The notes: generated by a model from the letters alone, not told the origin. Shown: positions 8,406 to 18,066, counted from the first letter of the stretch. The stretch is 64,000 nucleotides of DNA from Bacillus sp. FJAT-25509 (GCF_001420605.1 NZ_LJIZ01000021.1:1-64000), one strand, 5' to 3'. Translations and numbers: made by a program.

Positions 8406-9278
8406 ATGTCATATATTGAAAATGAATTTATTAAAGTTATAACAAAATCACAGGGAGCAGAGTTGACGGGTATCTATACAAAAAAAGATAATTTAAATTA
8501 TTTATGGAATGCTGATCCAGTTTATTGGGGGAGACATGCACCTGTTTTATTTCCGAATGTAGGTAAATTAATTGATAATCAATATAAAATAGATAATAGA
8601 GTCTATGAGCTTTCTCAACATGGTTTTGCAAGAGATATGGATTTCCAATTAACTGAATTGAAAGAAGACTATATCAACTATGAGTTAATCAGTAGTGAAG
8701 ACTCGCTTTTAAAATATCCATTTCAATTTTCATTAAATATTAATTATAAGATTGAAAATAATACTGTTTTTATTAAATATGTTGTAACGAATAATGATCA
8801 GAAATCAATGCCATTTTCAATAGGGGCTCATCCAGCGTTTAACATACCTCTAAAGGAAGATGAAACTTTTGAGGATTATTACTTACAGTTTGAAGAAGAA
8901 GAGAGATTAGAAACAATTAAATTAGAAGGACCATATCGAAGTGGTAAAAGAGAACTAATCGCTCAAAATATTAAAAAATTACCATTAACACGAGATTTGT
9001 TTAAGGATGATGCATTAATTTTTGAAAAACTTAATAAAAATGTGCTGACAATTCGTTCGAAAAATCATAATAATAAAATCAAAGTTGATTTCGAAGGGTT
9101 TCCATACGTTGGAATATGGACTACACAAACAGCACCTTTTCTATGTATTGAGCCATGGTATGGAATTGCAGATGAAATCGGCCCAGTAAAAGAAATGAAA
9201 AATAAACTTGGTATTCAAATTTTAAATCCAAATGAAACATTTACTTGTACATATAGTATTACAGTTGAAAGTGATTGA
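8406..9278 (+). CDS. Aldose 1-epimerase family protein (LacX-like)
   Basis: A 290-residue galactose-mutarotase-fold protein. Family features include HAPVLFPNVGKL (residues about 46-57), the conserved PFSIGAHPAFN (catalytic-type histidine) and CIEPWYGIADE near the C-terminus. It belongs to the LacX/YihR-like branch of aldose epimerases; the sugar substrate cannot be told. AAAGGAGAG precedes the ATG. It is bracketed by two structured intergenic elements and is not in an operon. Its location beside the SASP gene is not part of the usual core order. Confidence 0.85.
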   Translation: MSYIENEFIKVITKSQGAELTGIYTKKDNLNYLWNADPVYWGRHAPVLFPNVGKLIDNQYKIDNRVYELSQHGFARDMDFQLTELKEDYINYELISSEDSLLKYPFQFSLNINYKIENNTVFIKYVVTNNDQKSMPFSIGAHPAFNIPLKEDETFEDYYLQFEEEERLETIKLEGPYRSGKRELIAQNIKKLPLTRDLFKDDALIFEKLNKNVLTIRSKNHNNKIKVDFEGFPYVGIWTTQTAPFLCIEPWYGIADEIGPVKEMKNKLGIQILNPNETFTCTYSITVESD

Positions 9279-9293
9279 TTTACTGGAAAGGTA

Positions 9294-9368
9294 AGTGACG
9301 AAAGTTTAGGTCTAGCCCTTTTGAAAGCGGGATCCTGTAGTGAAAATCAAGTTCACCCTAATTCACTT
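9294..9368 (+). other. Multi-branched structured intergenic element
   Basis: An outer helix AAGTGA/TCACTT continues as TTAGG/CCTAA and encloses two hairpins: CCC-ttttgaaagc-GGG and GTGAA-aatcaag-TTCAC. The closed, branched layout resembles a small structured RNA or a repeat element. It lies 15 nt after the epimerase gene and just before a terminator. Confidence 0.45.
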
Positions 9369-9377
9369 TTTATCATG

Positions 9378-9415
9378 AAATAAACTATCTTTTTTAGGTA
9401 GTTTATTTTTTTTAT
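9378..9415 (+). terminator. Terminator downstream of the epimerase gene
   Basis: AAATAAACTA paired with TAGTTTATTT, followed by a run of T. Confidence 0.8.
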
Positions 9416-9552
9416 GAGTTTTTGTTTAAATTTTCTGAAAAATAGTCGAAAAATAGCAGGAATTGACTAGACAAGTAACGAAACCATTATTATTCTATTT
9501 TGCAAAATTCAAAATATAATTTTAGTAATGATCAAAAGGGGGACTAACTAAG

Positions 9553-11127
9553 ATGAACAGTACAAGTCTAATCGCTCCAAAAGTATATAATCTCGTTTGG
9601 GAAATTGAAAAGTTTGCTACAACCGACAAAGTGGCGTTAAAGTGGGTTGACCTAAATGGAGAATCCCATCAGTTAACTTATAAGGAACTTTATAATCAAG
9701 TTCACCAATATGCTTTTACATTTAAAAATAGTGGCATCGAAAAAGGGGACAAACTTTTTGTCATGATGCCAAGATGTGTTGAGACTTATGTAGTTTATTT
9801 AGCTATTTTAAAAATTGGATGTGTTGTAATCCCAGGATCTGAAATGTTAACGGTTAAGGATATTCAATACCGTCTTGAACATAGTGAAGTAAAAGCGATT
9901 GTATCGCATGATGAATATATAGGTACTTTTAGCGATATTGCTAAAACTGGAAAATATAAATTATTTACTATTCATAATCAACAAACCGTATGGACTTCAT
10001 TGAATGACCAAGCAATTAGTGGAGCTCATGTATTAACTGTAGAAACAAAAAGTGATGATTTAGCGTTTATTTCTTATACGTCAGGAACGACAGGCAATCC
10101 TAAAGGTGTTGTACACACTCACAGTTGGGGGTACGCTCATATTCGTACAGTTGCTTCGAATTGGCTAGATGTGACTGAAGATGATACTGTATGGGCGACT
10201 GCAGGACCAGGATGGCAAAAGTGGATATGGAGTCCATTTTTAGCGACATTAGGCAGTGGGGCAACAGGGTTCTTTTATGAAGGGAAATTTGATGCAGATA
10301 CTTTCCTAACATTGCTTAAGGAACAAAATATAACAGTATTTTGTAGTACGCCAACCGAATACCGATTTATGGCAAAGGTTGAAAATCTAGATCAATATCA
10401 ATTACCAGCATTAAGGAGTGCTGTATCAGCAGGAGAGCCTTTAAACCAAGAAGTAATCCGTACATTTAAAAAGCATTTCAATGTTGATGTAAGAGATGGT
10501 TATGGACAAACTGAAAATACATTATTAATCGGAACGATGAAGGATATTAAAGCAAAAGTAGGTTCAATGGGTATCCCGACTCCAGGAAACTTAGTTGAAA
10601 TCGTTGATGATGAAGGAAATCCAATCGGGGTTAATGAAGTGGGGCATATCGCAGTACATATAAGCTCTCCAGCATTATTTAAACATTATTATAATGATAT
10701 GGAACGTACAAAAGCTCAGAGAAAAGGTGAGTATTATTTAACGGGTGACCGAGCTAAGAAAGATGAAGATGGCTACTATTGGTTTGATGGACGTAGTGAT
10801 GACATTATTATTAGTTCTGGTTATACAATAGGTCCTTTTGAAATAGAAGATGCGTTAGTACAACATAGGCTTGTAAAAGAATGTGCGGTTGTTGCTAGTC
10901 CAGATCCGTTACGTGGAAATGTTGTTAAAGCTTTTGTTGTTTTGACTGAAAATGCTTCAAATCAAGAAGACTTAGTATCTGAACTACAAGAACACGTTAA
11001 AAAAATTACTGCTCCATATAAATATCCACGTAAAATTGAATTTGTCCAAGAGCTACCAAAAACAACTTCAGGTAAAATTCGCCGAGTAGAATTACGTGCG
11101 ATGGAACAATTGCGTGAATCGAATTAA
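9553..11127 (+). CDS. Acyl-CoA synthetase (MbcS/YtcI-like AMP-binding ligase)
   Basis: A 524-residue ANL-superfamily ligase. It has the phosphate loop SYTSGTTGNPKGVVHTH (near residue 180), DGYGQTEN, the hinge region YLTGDRAKKDEDGYYWFDGRSDD and the C-terminal catalytic lysine in PKTTSGKIRR. It converts a carboxylate to its acyl-CoA through an acyl-AMP. Position beside the SASP gene and the YtcJ-like amidohydrolase matches Bacillus ytcI, whose relatives act on short or branched acids. Substrate is inferred from synteny only. GGGGGAC precedes the ATG. Confidence 0.87.
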   Translation: MNSTSLIAPKVYNLVWEIEKFATTDKVALKWVDLNGESHQLTYKELYNQVHQYAFTFKNSGIEKGDKLFVMMPRCVETYVVYLAILKIGCVVIPGSEMLTVKDIQYRLEHSEVKAIVSHDEYIGTFSDIAKTGKYKLFTIHNQQTVWTSLNDQAISGAHVLTVETKSDDLAFISYTSGTTGNPKGVVHTHSWGYAHIRTVASNWLDVTEDDTVWATAGPGWQKWIWSPFLATLGSGATGFFYEGKFDADTFLTLLKEQNITVFCSTPTEYRFMAKVENLDQYQLPALRSAVSAGEPLNQEVIRTFKKHFNVDVRDGYGQTENTLLIGTMKDIKAKVGSMGIPTPGNLVEIVDDEGNPIGVNEVGHIAVHISSPALFKHYYNDMERTKAQRKGEYYLTGDRAKKDEDGYYWFDGRSDDIIISSGYTIGPFEIEDALVQHRLVKECAVVASPDPLRGNVVKAFVVLTENASNQEDLVSELQEHVKKITAPYKYPRKIEFVQELPKTTSGKIRRVELRAMEQLRESN

Positions 11128-11147
11128 CTAAATACTTATGTTAAAAT

Positions 11148-11169
11148 GAGGGGAAATTCCCTCTTTTTT
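11148..11169 (+). terminator. Acyl-CoA ligase gene terminator
   Basis: GAGGG, 6-nt loop, CCCTC, followed by TTTTTT. Confidence 0.88.
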
Positions 11170-11219
11170 GTTTTTAGGTAAAACAATAAACGAGATGAAT
11201 GAACGGATGGTGGAATGTA

Positions 11220-12794
11220 ATGAAGAAGCTTTGGCATAATGGTTTATTTTATACGATGGAACGCGAAGGGGAAACTGTAGACTCAATCATTACTGAAGAA
11301 GATCAAATTTTAAAAATAGGAACATATGAAGCTTTACTTTCTTTTTTAGAAGGTGAACAGTTTGAGAAAATTAATTGTAATGGAAAAATCGGCTTTCCAG
11401 GTTTTATTGATAGTCATTTACACTTAATTGGTCATGGTGAAGCGATGAATCGTGTTGATTTGTCAAAGTGCCAATCATATGACGAGATGCTTAATCGAAT
11501 GAAAAGAGTTGTAAAGGATGCACGCCCGAATGAGTGGATTGTTGGGGAAGGGTGGAATGAAAACGAATGGGAATCAACAGCAGTATTCAGCATTGATGAT
11601 TTAAATAGTCTATCAAATACAAATCCAATTGTATTAAAAAGAACTTGTAGACATGTCTACTTTGTAAATTCTATTGCACTTAATCATGCAACAATAAGTG
11701 AACATATGCAAATCGAAGGAGGACAAATTGGTTGCTCTGATGATGGGCGTTTGAACGGATTATTGTATGATGAAGCCGTTAATTTAATTATAAAAGCGAT
11801 GCCGGCACCTGACGATCAGTATTTGTCAAAAGCAATCATTTCCGCTATTAAAGATTGTTACCAATACGGAATCGTTGGAGCGGTAACAGAAGATTTATCA
11901 TATTATGGAAACGCAAATCTAGTGATTGATTTATATGAGCGATTATTAAATGAAGTTCCATTTCATACTCATGTATTAATTCATCATACGACTTTGGATG
12001 AAGTCAAAGGAAGATTACATAAAGGTAATAAGAATGTATCATTTGGAGGCGTAAAAGCATTCATTGATGGTTCATTTGGTGGTCGTACTGCACTATTAGA
12101 AAAACCATATGACGACGATCAAAGTACAACAGGACTACAAGTGACTTCTCCAGAAAAATTAGAAGTTATTACAAAAAAAGCACGTGAAAATGAATTGCCA
12201 ATCGCATTTCATATGATTGGTGATTTAGCCGTAAAGCAGGCCATTGAAGTTGTTAAAAAATATCCTAATCAAACTCAGCTACCTGATCGATTTATACATT
12301 GTGCACTTTTATCTCCAAAATTAGTTGAGGAAATGAAAGAATTAAACATCGTTGTAGATGTACAAACCTCATTTATATATGCAGATTATCCATGGTTAGT
12401 TGAACGTATAGGTCAAAGCCGAAATGAATATGCGTATTTAATTAAAACACTGCTAAATGAATCAATCGCTATCGCAAATGGTTCAGATACACCGATTGAT
12501 ACAATTAATCCGTGGCAAGGGATATATACAGCGGTTACTCGAAAAGCAAAGGATCAGATAGCATATAATATCGAGGAAGCAATTAGCCTATATGAAGCAA
12601 TTAAACTTTATACGATTGATAGTGCGGCTTCGTTTCGTCAAGAAGGCAAGAGAGGTCTCATAAAAGAAGGATATACTGCTGACTTTATTTTATTTGATGA
12701 AAATCCATTTGAGTTAGAAAAAGATGATCTACTGTATGTAAAATGTAGTGAAACTATTTGCCGAGGAAATATTGTCTATAAAAGGCAGGGGTAA
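11220..12794 (+). CDS. ytcJ: Amidohydrolase family protein (YtcJ-like)
   Basis: A 524-residue metal-dependent amidohydrolase of the YtcJ/NfdA branch. ATG 11220 (MKKLWHNGLF) is chosen because GGTGG lies just before it; the ATG at 11199 lacks a site. The metal-binding motif GFIDSHLHLIGHG lies near residue 75, FIDGSFGGRTALL near 290, and the aspartate-bearing NGSDTPID near 427. Relatives hydrolyse N-substituted formamides, but the substrate here is unknown. The gene keeps its Bacillus position between ytcI and ytfI. Confidence 0.85.
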   Translation: MKKLWHNGLFYTMEREGETVDSIITEEDQILKIGTYEALLSFLEGEQFEKINCNGKIGFPGFIDSHLHLIGHGEAMNRVDLSKCQSYDEMLNRMKRVVKDARPNEWIVGEGWNENEWESTAVFSIDDLNSLSNTNPIVLKRTCRHVYFVNSIALNHATISEHMQIEGGQIGCSDDGRLNGLLYDEAVNLIIKAMPAPDDQYLSKAIISAIKDCYQYGIVGAVTEDLSYYGNANLVIDLYERLLNEVPFHTHVLIHHTTLDEVKGRLHKGNKNVSFGGVKAFIDGSFGGRTALLEKPYDDDQSTTGLQVTSPEKLEVITKKARENELPIAFHMIGDLAVKQAIEVVKKYPNQTQLPDRFIHCALLSPKLVEEMKELNIVVDVQTSFIYADYPWLVERIGQSRNEYAYLIKTLLNESIAIANGSDTPIDTINPWQGIYTAVTRKAKDQIAYNIEEAISLYEAIKLYTIDSAASFRQEGKRGLIKEGYTADFILFDENPFELEKDDLLYVKCSETICRGNIVYKRQG

Positions 12795-12854
12795 GTTAAA
12801 AGATAATTTTGGTTGTTATCAACAAAAAACTAGAATTGATCAACATAGTTGAAA

Positions 12855-12886
12855 AGAATGGTATGTAATTTTACCATTCTTTTTTG
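12855..12886 (+). terminator. ytcJ terminator
   Basis: AGAATGGTA, short loop, TACCATTCT, then TTTTTT. Its position shows that the long open frame starting at 12849 cannot use that start. Confidence 0.9.
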
Positions 12887-12935
12887 TTTATCCAGAAGTT
12901 GGTTTGCCCATACTGATACAAAAAAGGGTGGTTTC

Positions 12936-13565
12936 TTGCTTTACATATACTCTATTCTAATTTTTATTGCGATCGTAGTTATACTTTTAATATTTTTCGT
13001 ACTTTTTATAAATATGAAGGTCAATATTCTATCTGTTTATACAAATGAAGAACGATTTATGAATATTAAACTGTCTATTTTGAACAACCTATTGCGTTTC
13101 ACCTTTACGATTCCTTTAAAGAGACCGAAAGAGGTAAAGGAGGACGTTTCAGATTTAGAGAAAAAAAGGGATTTGTCTGTCTTTCAACAAATTGATTTTT
13201 TCATAAATTTATACTCCAACGGACATACTATCATTACAAAATTTTTAAACACTGTAGAAATTTACAATTTAAATTATCATATTCATTTCGGTGTCGGAAA
13301 TTCTGCTTTAACAGGGATATCTATTGGAACAGCTTATAGTGCGATCGGAATTTTTGAAAACTTATTAAAGAAATTTACGATATTACATCATCCGCCAACT
13401 ATAGATATCACGCCCAACTATTATACATCCATAATGGAAACTACTGGAAAGATACGGTTTTCATTTTCGGTACGAAAGGCAGTCTTTGCGGGACTATTAT
13501 TACTTAAAGCATATTTGAAAACTAGAAAAGACTTTAAAGCAACACATCCAATCGAAACTAATTAG
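12936..13565 (+). CDS. ytfI: DUF2953 membrane-anchored protein YtfI
   Basis: A 209-residue protein from TTG 12936, which has AAGGGTGG just upstream; the earlier ATG at 12849 lies in the terminator region. An N-terminal membrane segment (YIYSILIFIAIVVILLIFFV) is followed by a mostly beta, soluble part. It belongs to the DUF2953 family found in spore formers. It ends 12 nt before ytfJ, so the two form an operon. In Bacillus this pair is expressed during sporulation; its molecular role is not established. Confidence 0.82.
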   Translation: MLYIYSILIFIAIVVILLIFFVLFINMKVNILSVYTNEERFMNIKLSILNNLLRFTFTIPLKRPKEVKEDVSDLEKKRDLSVFQQIDFFINLYSNGHTIITKFLNTVEIYNLNYHIHFGVGNSALTGISIGTAYSAIGIFENLLKKFTILHHPPTIDITPNYYTSIMETTGKIRFSFSVRKAVFAGLLLLKAYLKTRKDFKATHPIETN

Positions 13566-13577
13566 AGGTGATTAACA

Positions 13578-14021
13578 ATGAGTCAACATCCTATTGGAGA
13601 CTTAATGCACGCGGCAATGGAAAATTTATCAGCAATGATTAATGTAAATACAATTATTGGTGATCCAATTTCAACACCAGATGGAAGCTTAATCTTAACC
13701 GTATCAAAAGTAGGGGTTGGCTTTGCGGCTGGTGGAAGTGAATTTCGAAATTACCATTTAGTAGATGGTGTTAAAGAAGCTGAAGTAAGAAGTCCACATC
13801 CATTTGGAGGAGGTACAGGTGGAGGTGCCTCAATCACTCCGATTGCATTTTTAATTGTAAGTAGAGATGGTGTTAAACTACTTCACCTAGATCAAAATAC
13901 ACATTTAATTGAAAAGCTTATGGATTTAACACCTCAAGCGTTAGAAAAAGTAAAAAAATATATGAAGAAAAAAGACGATTCAGATAATCAAGAGGAAGAT
14001 TTTGATTCAAATTTAGATTAA
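13578..14021 (+). CDS. ytfJ: GerW family sporulation protein YtfJ
   Basis: A 147-residue protein with the family's glycine-rich core (VSKVGVGFAAGGSEF and PFGGGTGGGASITPIAFLIV) and an acidic C-terminal tail (DDSDNQEEDFDSNLD). YtfJ/GerW proteins are made in spores and are needed for proper germination with some nutrients. AGAGGTG precedes the ATG. It follows ytfI closely. Confidence 0.92.
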   Translation: MSQHPIGDLMHAAMENLSAMINVNTIIGDPISTPDGSLILTVSKVGVGFAAGGSEFRNYHLVDGVKEAEVRSPHPFGGGTGGGASITPIAFLIVSRDGVKLLHLDQNTHLIEKLMDLTPQALEKVKKYMKKKDDSDNQEEDFDSNLD

Positions 14022-14112
14022 ATACAAAATTTAAGTAAAGTTAATTGCAATCAAGGTTTCCTTCCAGTAAGATAAATGTTGTGAACATTTTGTAATTTTG
14101 GGAGGAAATATC

Positions 14113-14613
14113 ATGGCATCTGTAACATTTAAAAACAATCCAGTAACTCTTATTGGACAAGAAGTAAAAGTAGGAGAAAAAGCTCCAAGCTTTACTGTAT
14201 TAGCAAACGATTTAAGCCCTGTAACTTTAGAAGCTTCAGCTGGTAAAGTACGTTTAATCAGCGCAGTACCTTCTGTAGATACTGGAATTTGTGATGCACA
14301 AACTCGTCGTTTTAACGAAGAATTATCAAACGTAGAAAACGTTGAAGTTTTAACAATTTCAATGGACTTACCATTCGCACAAAAAAGATGGTGTGCTGCA
14401 AGTGGTTTAGAAAATGTACATACATACTCTGATCACCGTGATGCATCTTTTGGTGAAGCATTTGGTGTTTTAATGCAAGAATTACGTTTATTAGCTCGTG
14501 CAGTATTCGTAGTAGATTCAAATGACGTTGTTACTTACGTTGAGTACGTAGCTGAAGGTACAACTCATCCAAACTATGAAGCAGCAATCGAAGCTGTAAA
14601 AGCTGCAAAATAA
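14113..14613 (+). CDS. tpx: Thiol peroxidase Tpx
   Basis: A 166-residue atypical 2-Cys peroxiredoxin. The peroxidatic cysteine lies in [16 protein letters not shown] and the resolving cysteine in KRWCAASGL. It reduces hydroperoxides with electrons from thioredoxin. ATG 14113 ([10 protein letters not shown]) is preferred to 14098 because the upstream codons contain the Shine-Dalgarno GGGAGGAAAT. It is a single-gene unit with its own terminator, in the usual place after ytfJ. Confidence 0.96.
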   Translation: MASVTFKNNPVTLIGQEVKVGEKAPSFTVLANDLSPVTLEASAGKVRLISAVPSVDTGICDAQTRRFNEELSNVENVEVLTISMDLPFAQKRWCAASGLENVHTYSDHRDASFGEAFGVLMQELRLLARAVFVVDSNDVVTYVEYVAEGTTHPNYEAAIEAVKAAK

Positions 14614-14642
14614 TAACGATAACTCTATTAAGAGGTAAAAGG

Positions 14643-14671
14643 CTGTCGAGTAGAACTCGGCAGTTTTTTTG
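14643..14671 (+). terminator. tpx terminator
   Basis: CTGTCGAGT, loop AGA, ACTCGGCAG (with G-U pairs), then TTTTTTT. Confidence 0.9.
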
Positions 14672-14751
14672 CATTTAAAAAGACATTCATAAATATGAAT
14701 GTCTCAGATTGTATAAAGTACAAAAACTTAAGTATCAGACTGTTGCCAAGA

Positions 14752-15558
14752 TTATTTACCTAAAGACACTGATTTCTCAGTACAACGTTCCATAGCCGAA
14801 ATAATAGATGAGCGGAAGCCTTGTTTTTCTAATTCGGCAATCGCTTCTATTGTTGCCCCACCTGGTGTGCAAACTTGGTCTTTTAGTTCTCCAGGATGTA
14901 ATTCAGTTTCAAGTACCATCTTTGCTGCTCCTAAAACTGCTTGGGCAGCTAATTTATATGCTTGGTCACGCTTTATCCCTTGTAATACAGCTCCGTCAGC
15001 TAATGCTTCGATCATTAAGTAAACATAAGCTGGAGAAGAACCACTAACTGCAGGAATCGCATCCATTAATTTTTCATTTACTAATTCGCATTTTCCAAAG
15101 CTATTGAAAATTTCCATTACTTCACTTAACTCATCATGGGTAACTATTTGATTATGACAAAGTGCACTCATACCTTCTCTAACTAATGAAGGAGTATTTG
15201 GCATCGTTCTAACGATTTTAACTTCTTTACCGAATGATTTTTCAACACCTTCTAAAGTAATTCCAGCGGCAATCGTAATGATCACAGTATTATTTGTAAC
15301 AACTTCTTTAATTTCTTCAATAATTGTAGGATATAAATCAGGTTTTACTGCTAAAAACAAATAATCAACTTGCTTTGCTAAATCGATATTACTATTTAAT
15401 GTTTGAACATTATATAAATCTTTCACTTTTACAAGTGTTTCATTAGACCTTGCACTTACATAAATTTGCTGCTTCTCAATTACATTCGAATCAATTAACC
15501 CACCAATCATAGCTTGGGCCATTTTACCGCAACCAATAAAACCAATCTTCTTATTCAT
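14752..15558 (-). CDS. proC: Pyrroline-5-carboxylate reductase
   Basis: A 268-residue enzyme of the final step of proline synthesis. It has an N-terminal Rossmann fold (IGFIGCGKMAQAMIGGLI) and the ProC C-terminal signature (LHPGELKDQVCTPGGATIEAI). It reduces 1-pyrroline-5-carboxylate with NAD(P)H. It is a lone minus-strand gene between tpx and an acyltransferase gene; in Bacillus genomes proC paralogues sit at several loci, so this may be one of a set. Confidence 0.95.
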   Translation of the reverse strand: MNKKIGFIGCGKMAQAMIGGLIDSNVIEKQQIYVSARSNETLVKVKDLYNVQTLNSNIDLAKQVDYLFLAVKPDLYPTIIEEIKEVVTNNTVIITIAAGITLEGVEKSFGKEVKIVRTMPNTPSLVREGMSALCHNQIVTHDELSEVMEIFNSFGKCELVNEKLMDAIPAVSGSSPAYVYLMIEALADGAVLQGIKRDQAYKLAAQAVLGAAKMVLETELHPGELKDQVCTPGGATIEAIAELEKQGFRSSIISAMERCTEKSVSLGK

Positions 15559-15723
15559 TCGTTCTCACATCCATTATATTTAATAAATTGAATTATACAG
15601 GAGGGGTTAAATATTACCAAATAATAGATTATTAAAAAAAAATAATGAATGGATATCCACAAGGAATTATTTTTTGTAAAATAGAAATTGTAAAGAAAAT
15701 TGACTCTTTATTTTGGGGGTATT

Positions 15724-16764
15724 ATGAAACAAATTTTAAAAGAATCAAATCATAAAACTACAATTGAGATTATTCAACAACTTATTCAAACATATGGTGG
15801 AACTTCATTAACACATTTAGGATTACTTGGTGATAAAAAAGTATTTCTTTCAGAAGATCAAAAATCTGCATTTGTTTACCGTAAACAGAGGAATAAATTA
15901 GTTGTTCTATGTGATCCAATTGGAGAGATTTCTTTTGAAAAATTAATAGAGTTTGAAAATTATTCTAAGAGTATAAAATGTATTCCGTGCTTTTATCAAG
16001 TAGATGAAAACTCAAAAATGTTATATGAAAAAGCTGGCTATCGATTACTAAAATTAGGTGAAGAAGCAATAGTTGAACTAGAAAATTTCGAAATTGCAGG
16101 TAAAAAAGGAGCAAAACTAAGAACAAAAAGGAACAAATTTATTCGACAAGGATATCAATTTGAAGTGTCTATGCCAGGACATTCTAAAGGTCTACTTCAA
16201 GAGCTAAAAGGAGTTTCAGATGTATGGCTAAATGGAAGAGAAGAGCTGTCTTTTTCAGTTGGTTCATTTCATTTTGATTATGTATCAAATTTTCCAATAG
16301 GTATCCTAAGAGATAAAAATGATCAAGTTATTGCTTTTGCGACATTACCGGTTCAAGGCGAAAATATAACAATCGATTTAATGAGATATTTAAAAGAATT
16401 ACCATATGGAACGATGGATATGCTTTTTGTTTCAATTATGTTTTGGGCAAAAGAAAATGGATTTAAAAGCTGCAGCCTTGGAATGGCTCCGTTAGCAAAT
16501 GTTGGCCAAGATTCAAAAGCATCAATCATCGAAAAATCTGCAAAGATGATCTTTAAATATGGTAACTCAATTTATAACTTCAAAGGATTATTAACTTTTA
16601 AAAGCAAATTTGCAAATAAATGGGAATCAAAATACTTAGCATACAAACCATATACATTACTATCGGTTATCACAAGCTTATATCGCCTAGTTCATGGAAC
16701 AAAATCTTTGAACAATATCACTCGATTTATGAAGCCGATAGAAAAGAAAGTAAAAATTAGTTAA
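15724..16764 (+). CDS. Stand-alone MprF C-terminal-domain-like acyltransferase (DUF2156)
   Basis: A 346-residue soluble protein resembling the cytosolic aminoacyl-transfer domain of phosphatidylglycerol lysyltransferases. Visible marks are VYRKQRNKLVVLCDPIGE near residue 55, RTKRNKFIRQGYQFEV near 135, IDLMRYLKELPYGTMDMLFV near 225 and SLGMAPLANVG near 257. MprF's membrane flippase half is absent, so lipid aminoacylation cannot be assumed; other members act as lone GNAT-like acyltransferases. ATG 15724 follows TGGGGGT. It is a single-gene unit. Confidence 0.75.
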   Translation: MKQILKESNHKTTIEIIQQLIQTYGGTSLTHLGLLGDKKVFLSEDQKSAFVYRKQRNKLVVLCDPIGEISFEKLIEFENYSKSIKCIPCFYQVDENSKMLYEKAGYRLLKLGEEAIVELENFEIAGKKGAKLRTKRNKFIRQGYQFEVSMPGHSKGLLQELKGVSDVWLNGREELSFSVGSFHFDYVSNFPIGILRDKNDQVIAFATLPVQGENITIDLMRYLKELPYGTMDMLFVSIMFWAKENGFKSCSLGMAPLANVGQDSKASIIEKSAKMIFKYGNSIYNFKGLLTFKSKFANKWESKYLAYKPYTLLSVITSLYRLVHGTKSLNNITRFMKPIEKKVKIS

Positions 16765-16816
16765 ACTGACGACCTTGAAAAATAGATCTACATATACTTA
16801 ATTATTTCAACACAGT

Positions 16817-16848
16817 AAAGACCTCAAAAATTGGAGGTCTTTATTTGT
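16817..16848 (+). terminator. Terminator after the acyltransferase gene
   Basis: AAAGACCTC, short loop, GAGGTCTTT, then TATTTGTTTTG. The rest of the 309-base gap up to 17073 is AT-rich and holds the ytxK promoter. Confidence 0.85.
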
Positions 16849-17002
16849 TTTGTTAATATGTACTAATAATTTAAAACTACATAAAAAGTTCAAATTGTAT
16901 TAAATAAAAGTAAACAATCATCAATTAAAATTAAAATAACAGTACTGGATTAAAATTTATAAAAAAAACCAAATACTTTCTAATAGATGAAATTTTTTAA
17001 AG

Positions 17003-17031
17003 TGGACACGTTTAAAAGCCATACGTATAAT
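17003..17031 (+). promoter_or_regulatory. Sigma-A promoter of ytxK
   Basis: TGGACA, 17-bp spacer, TATAAT, followed by the ytxK start 43 nt downstream. Confidence 0.75.
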
Positions 17032-17073
17032 GAAACACAATGACTGTTCTATAATGAAAGTGAGGAATTAATA

Positions 17074-18066
17074 ATGGTAAAAGAGAATTCAGTGGAATTT
17101 TTATTTAACTACATAGATGAATCGACAGAATGTTTAAAAGATAAATTAGAAATTTCTTATTTAGAGGCATTAATTGAGACTGGTGAAAATTTCTTTGAAG
17201 GGGAAGTTTTGCAAGAAGAAATTAATGGTCCGCAAAAAGATCAGCTTATGAATACAATTCATCAATTTACATCGGAGTCAAAAGATAATGAGAGTATTCG
17301 TAGAGCATTTCAATTAGCAATATTAAAAGGAATGAAGCAAGGGGTACAAACAAACCATGAAATGACCCCAGATGGTATTGCTTTTATTATTACGTATTTA
17401 GTTGGAAAGCTTACTGAGGGTAAACAAAATTTAACTATTTTAGATCCGGCAATTGGTACTGGAAATCTTTTATTAACAATTTTAAATTCTTCAAAGGATA
17501 AATTTACTGATTCTGTCGGAATCGATGTAGATGACGTTCTTGTTAGAATAGCATTTGTTATTGGCAACTTACTGGGACATGAAATAGAACTATTTAATCA
17601 AGACAGTTTAGCGCCTTTATTTGTAGATCCGGTTGATCTTGTTGTTTGTGATCTTCCTATTGGCTTTTATCCAAATACTGAACGTGCAAAAGAGTATACT
17701 TTAAAAGCAAAAGAAGGCATGTCTTATGCTCATCATTTATTTGTTGAACAAAGTATGAACTACTTAAAATCTGGAGGATTTTTCATTTCATTAGTTCCAA
17801 ATCACTTATTTACTTCAGAGCAATCTGCACAATTACAGAGCTATATTAATGAAACAGGTGTTATTCAAGGATTGATACAGTTGCCAGTATCTGCCTTTAA
17901 GGACGAAAGACATCAAAAAAGTATATTAATAATCCGCAAAAATGCAGAAAATATGAAGAAGCCAAAACAGGCTTTACTAGTTGATTTCCCTAAGTTATCG
18001 AATATGAAGGCAGTTGAAGATATTATGCTTCAAATGAACGAATGGTTTAAAGAAAATTTACAATAA
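17074..18066 (+). CDS. ytxK: Class I SAM-dependent methyltransferase family protein YtxK
   Basis: A 330-residue protein related to N6-adenine DNA methyltransferases. The SAM-binding motif is ILDPAIGTGNLLLTIL near residue 126. The catalytic-type motif, N/D-P-P-Y in active enzymes, reads DLPIG near residue 193, so target and activity are uncertain. It is not linked to a restriction gene. It sits directly before ackA, the conserved Bacillus arrangement in which the two genes may be cotranscribed. Confidence 0.88.
   Translation: MVKENSVEFLFNYIDESTECLKDKLEISYLEALIETGENFFEGEVLQEEINGPQKDQLMNTIHQFTSESKDNESIRRAFQLAILKGMKQGVQTNHEMTPDGIAFIITYLVGKLTEGKQNLTILDPAIGTGNLLLTILNSSKDKFTDSVGIDVDDVLVRIAFVIGNLLGHEIELFNQDSLAPLFVDPVDLVVCDLPIGFYPNTERAKEYTLKAKEGMSYAHHLFVEQSMNYLKSGGFFISLVPNHLFTSEQSAQLQSYINETGVIQGLIQLPVSAFKDERHQKSILIIRKNAENMKKPKQALLVDFPKLSNMKAVEDIMLQMNEWFKENLQ

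Noticed and set aside
12849-12935. Upstream extension of the ytfI frame
   Set aside because: The ATG at 12849 lies at the ytcJ terminator hairpin and lacks a ribosome binding site; TTG 12936 fits better.
17074-18066. ytxK as a restriction-modification methyltransferase
   Set aside because: No restriction gene nearby, catalytic motif is DLPIG rather than NPPY, and synteny with ackA is conserved in non-restricting Bacilli.
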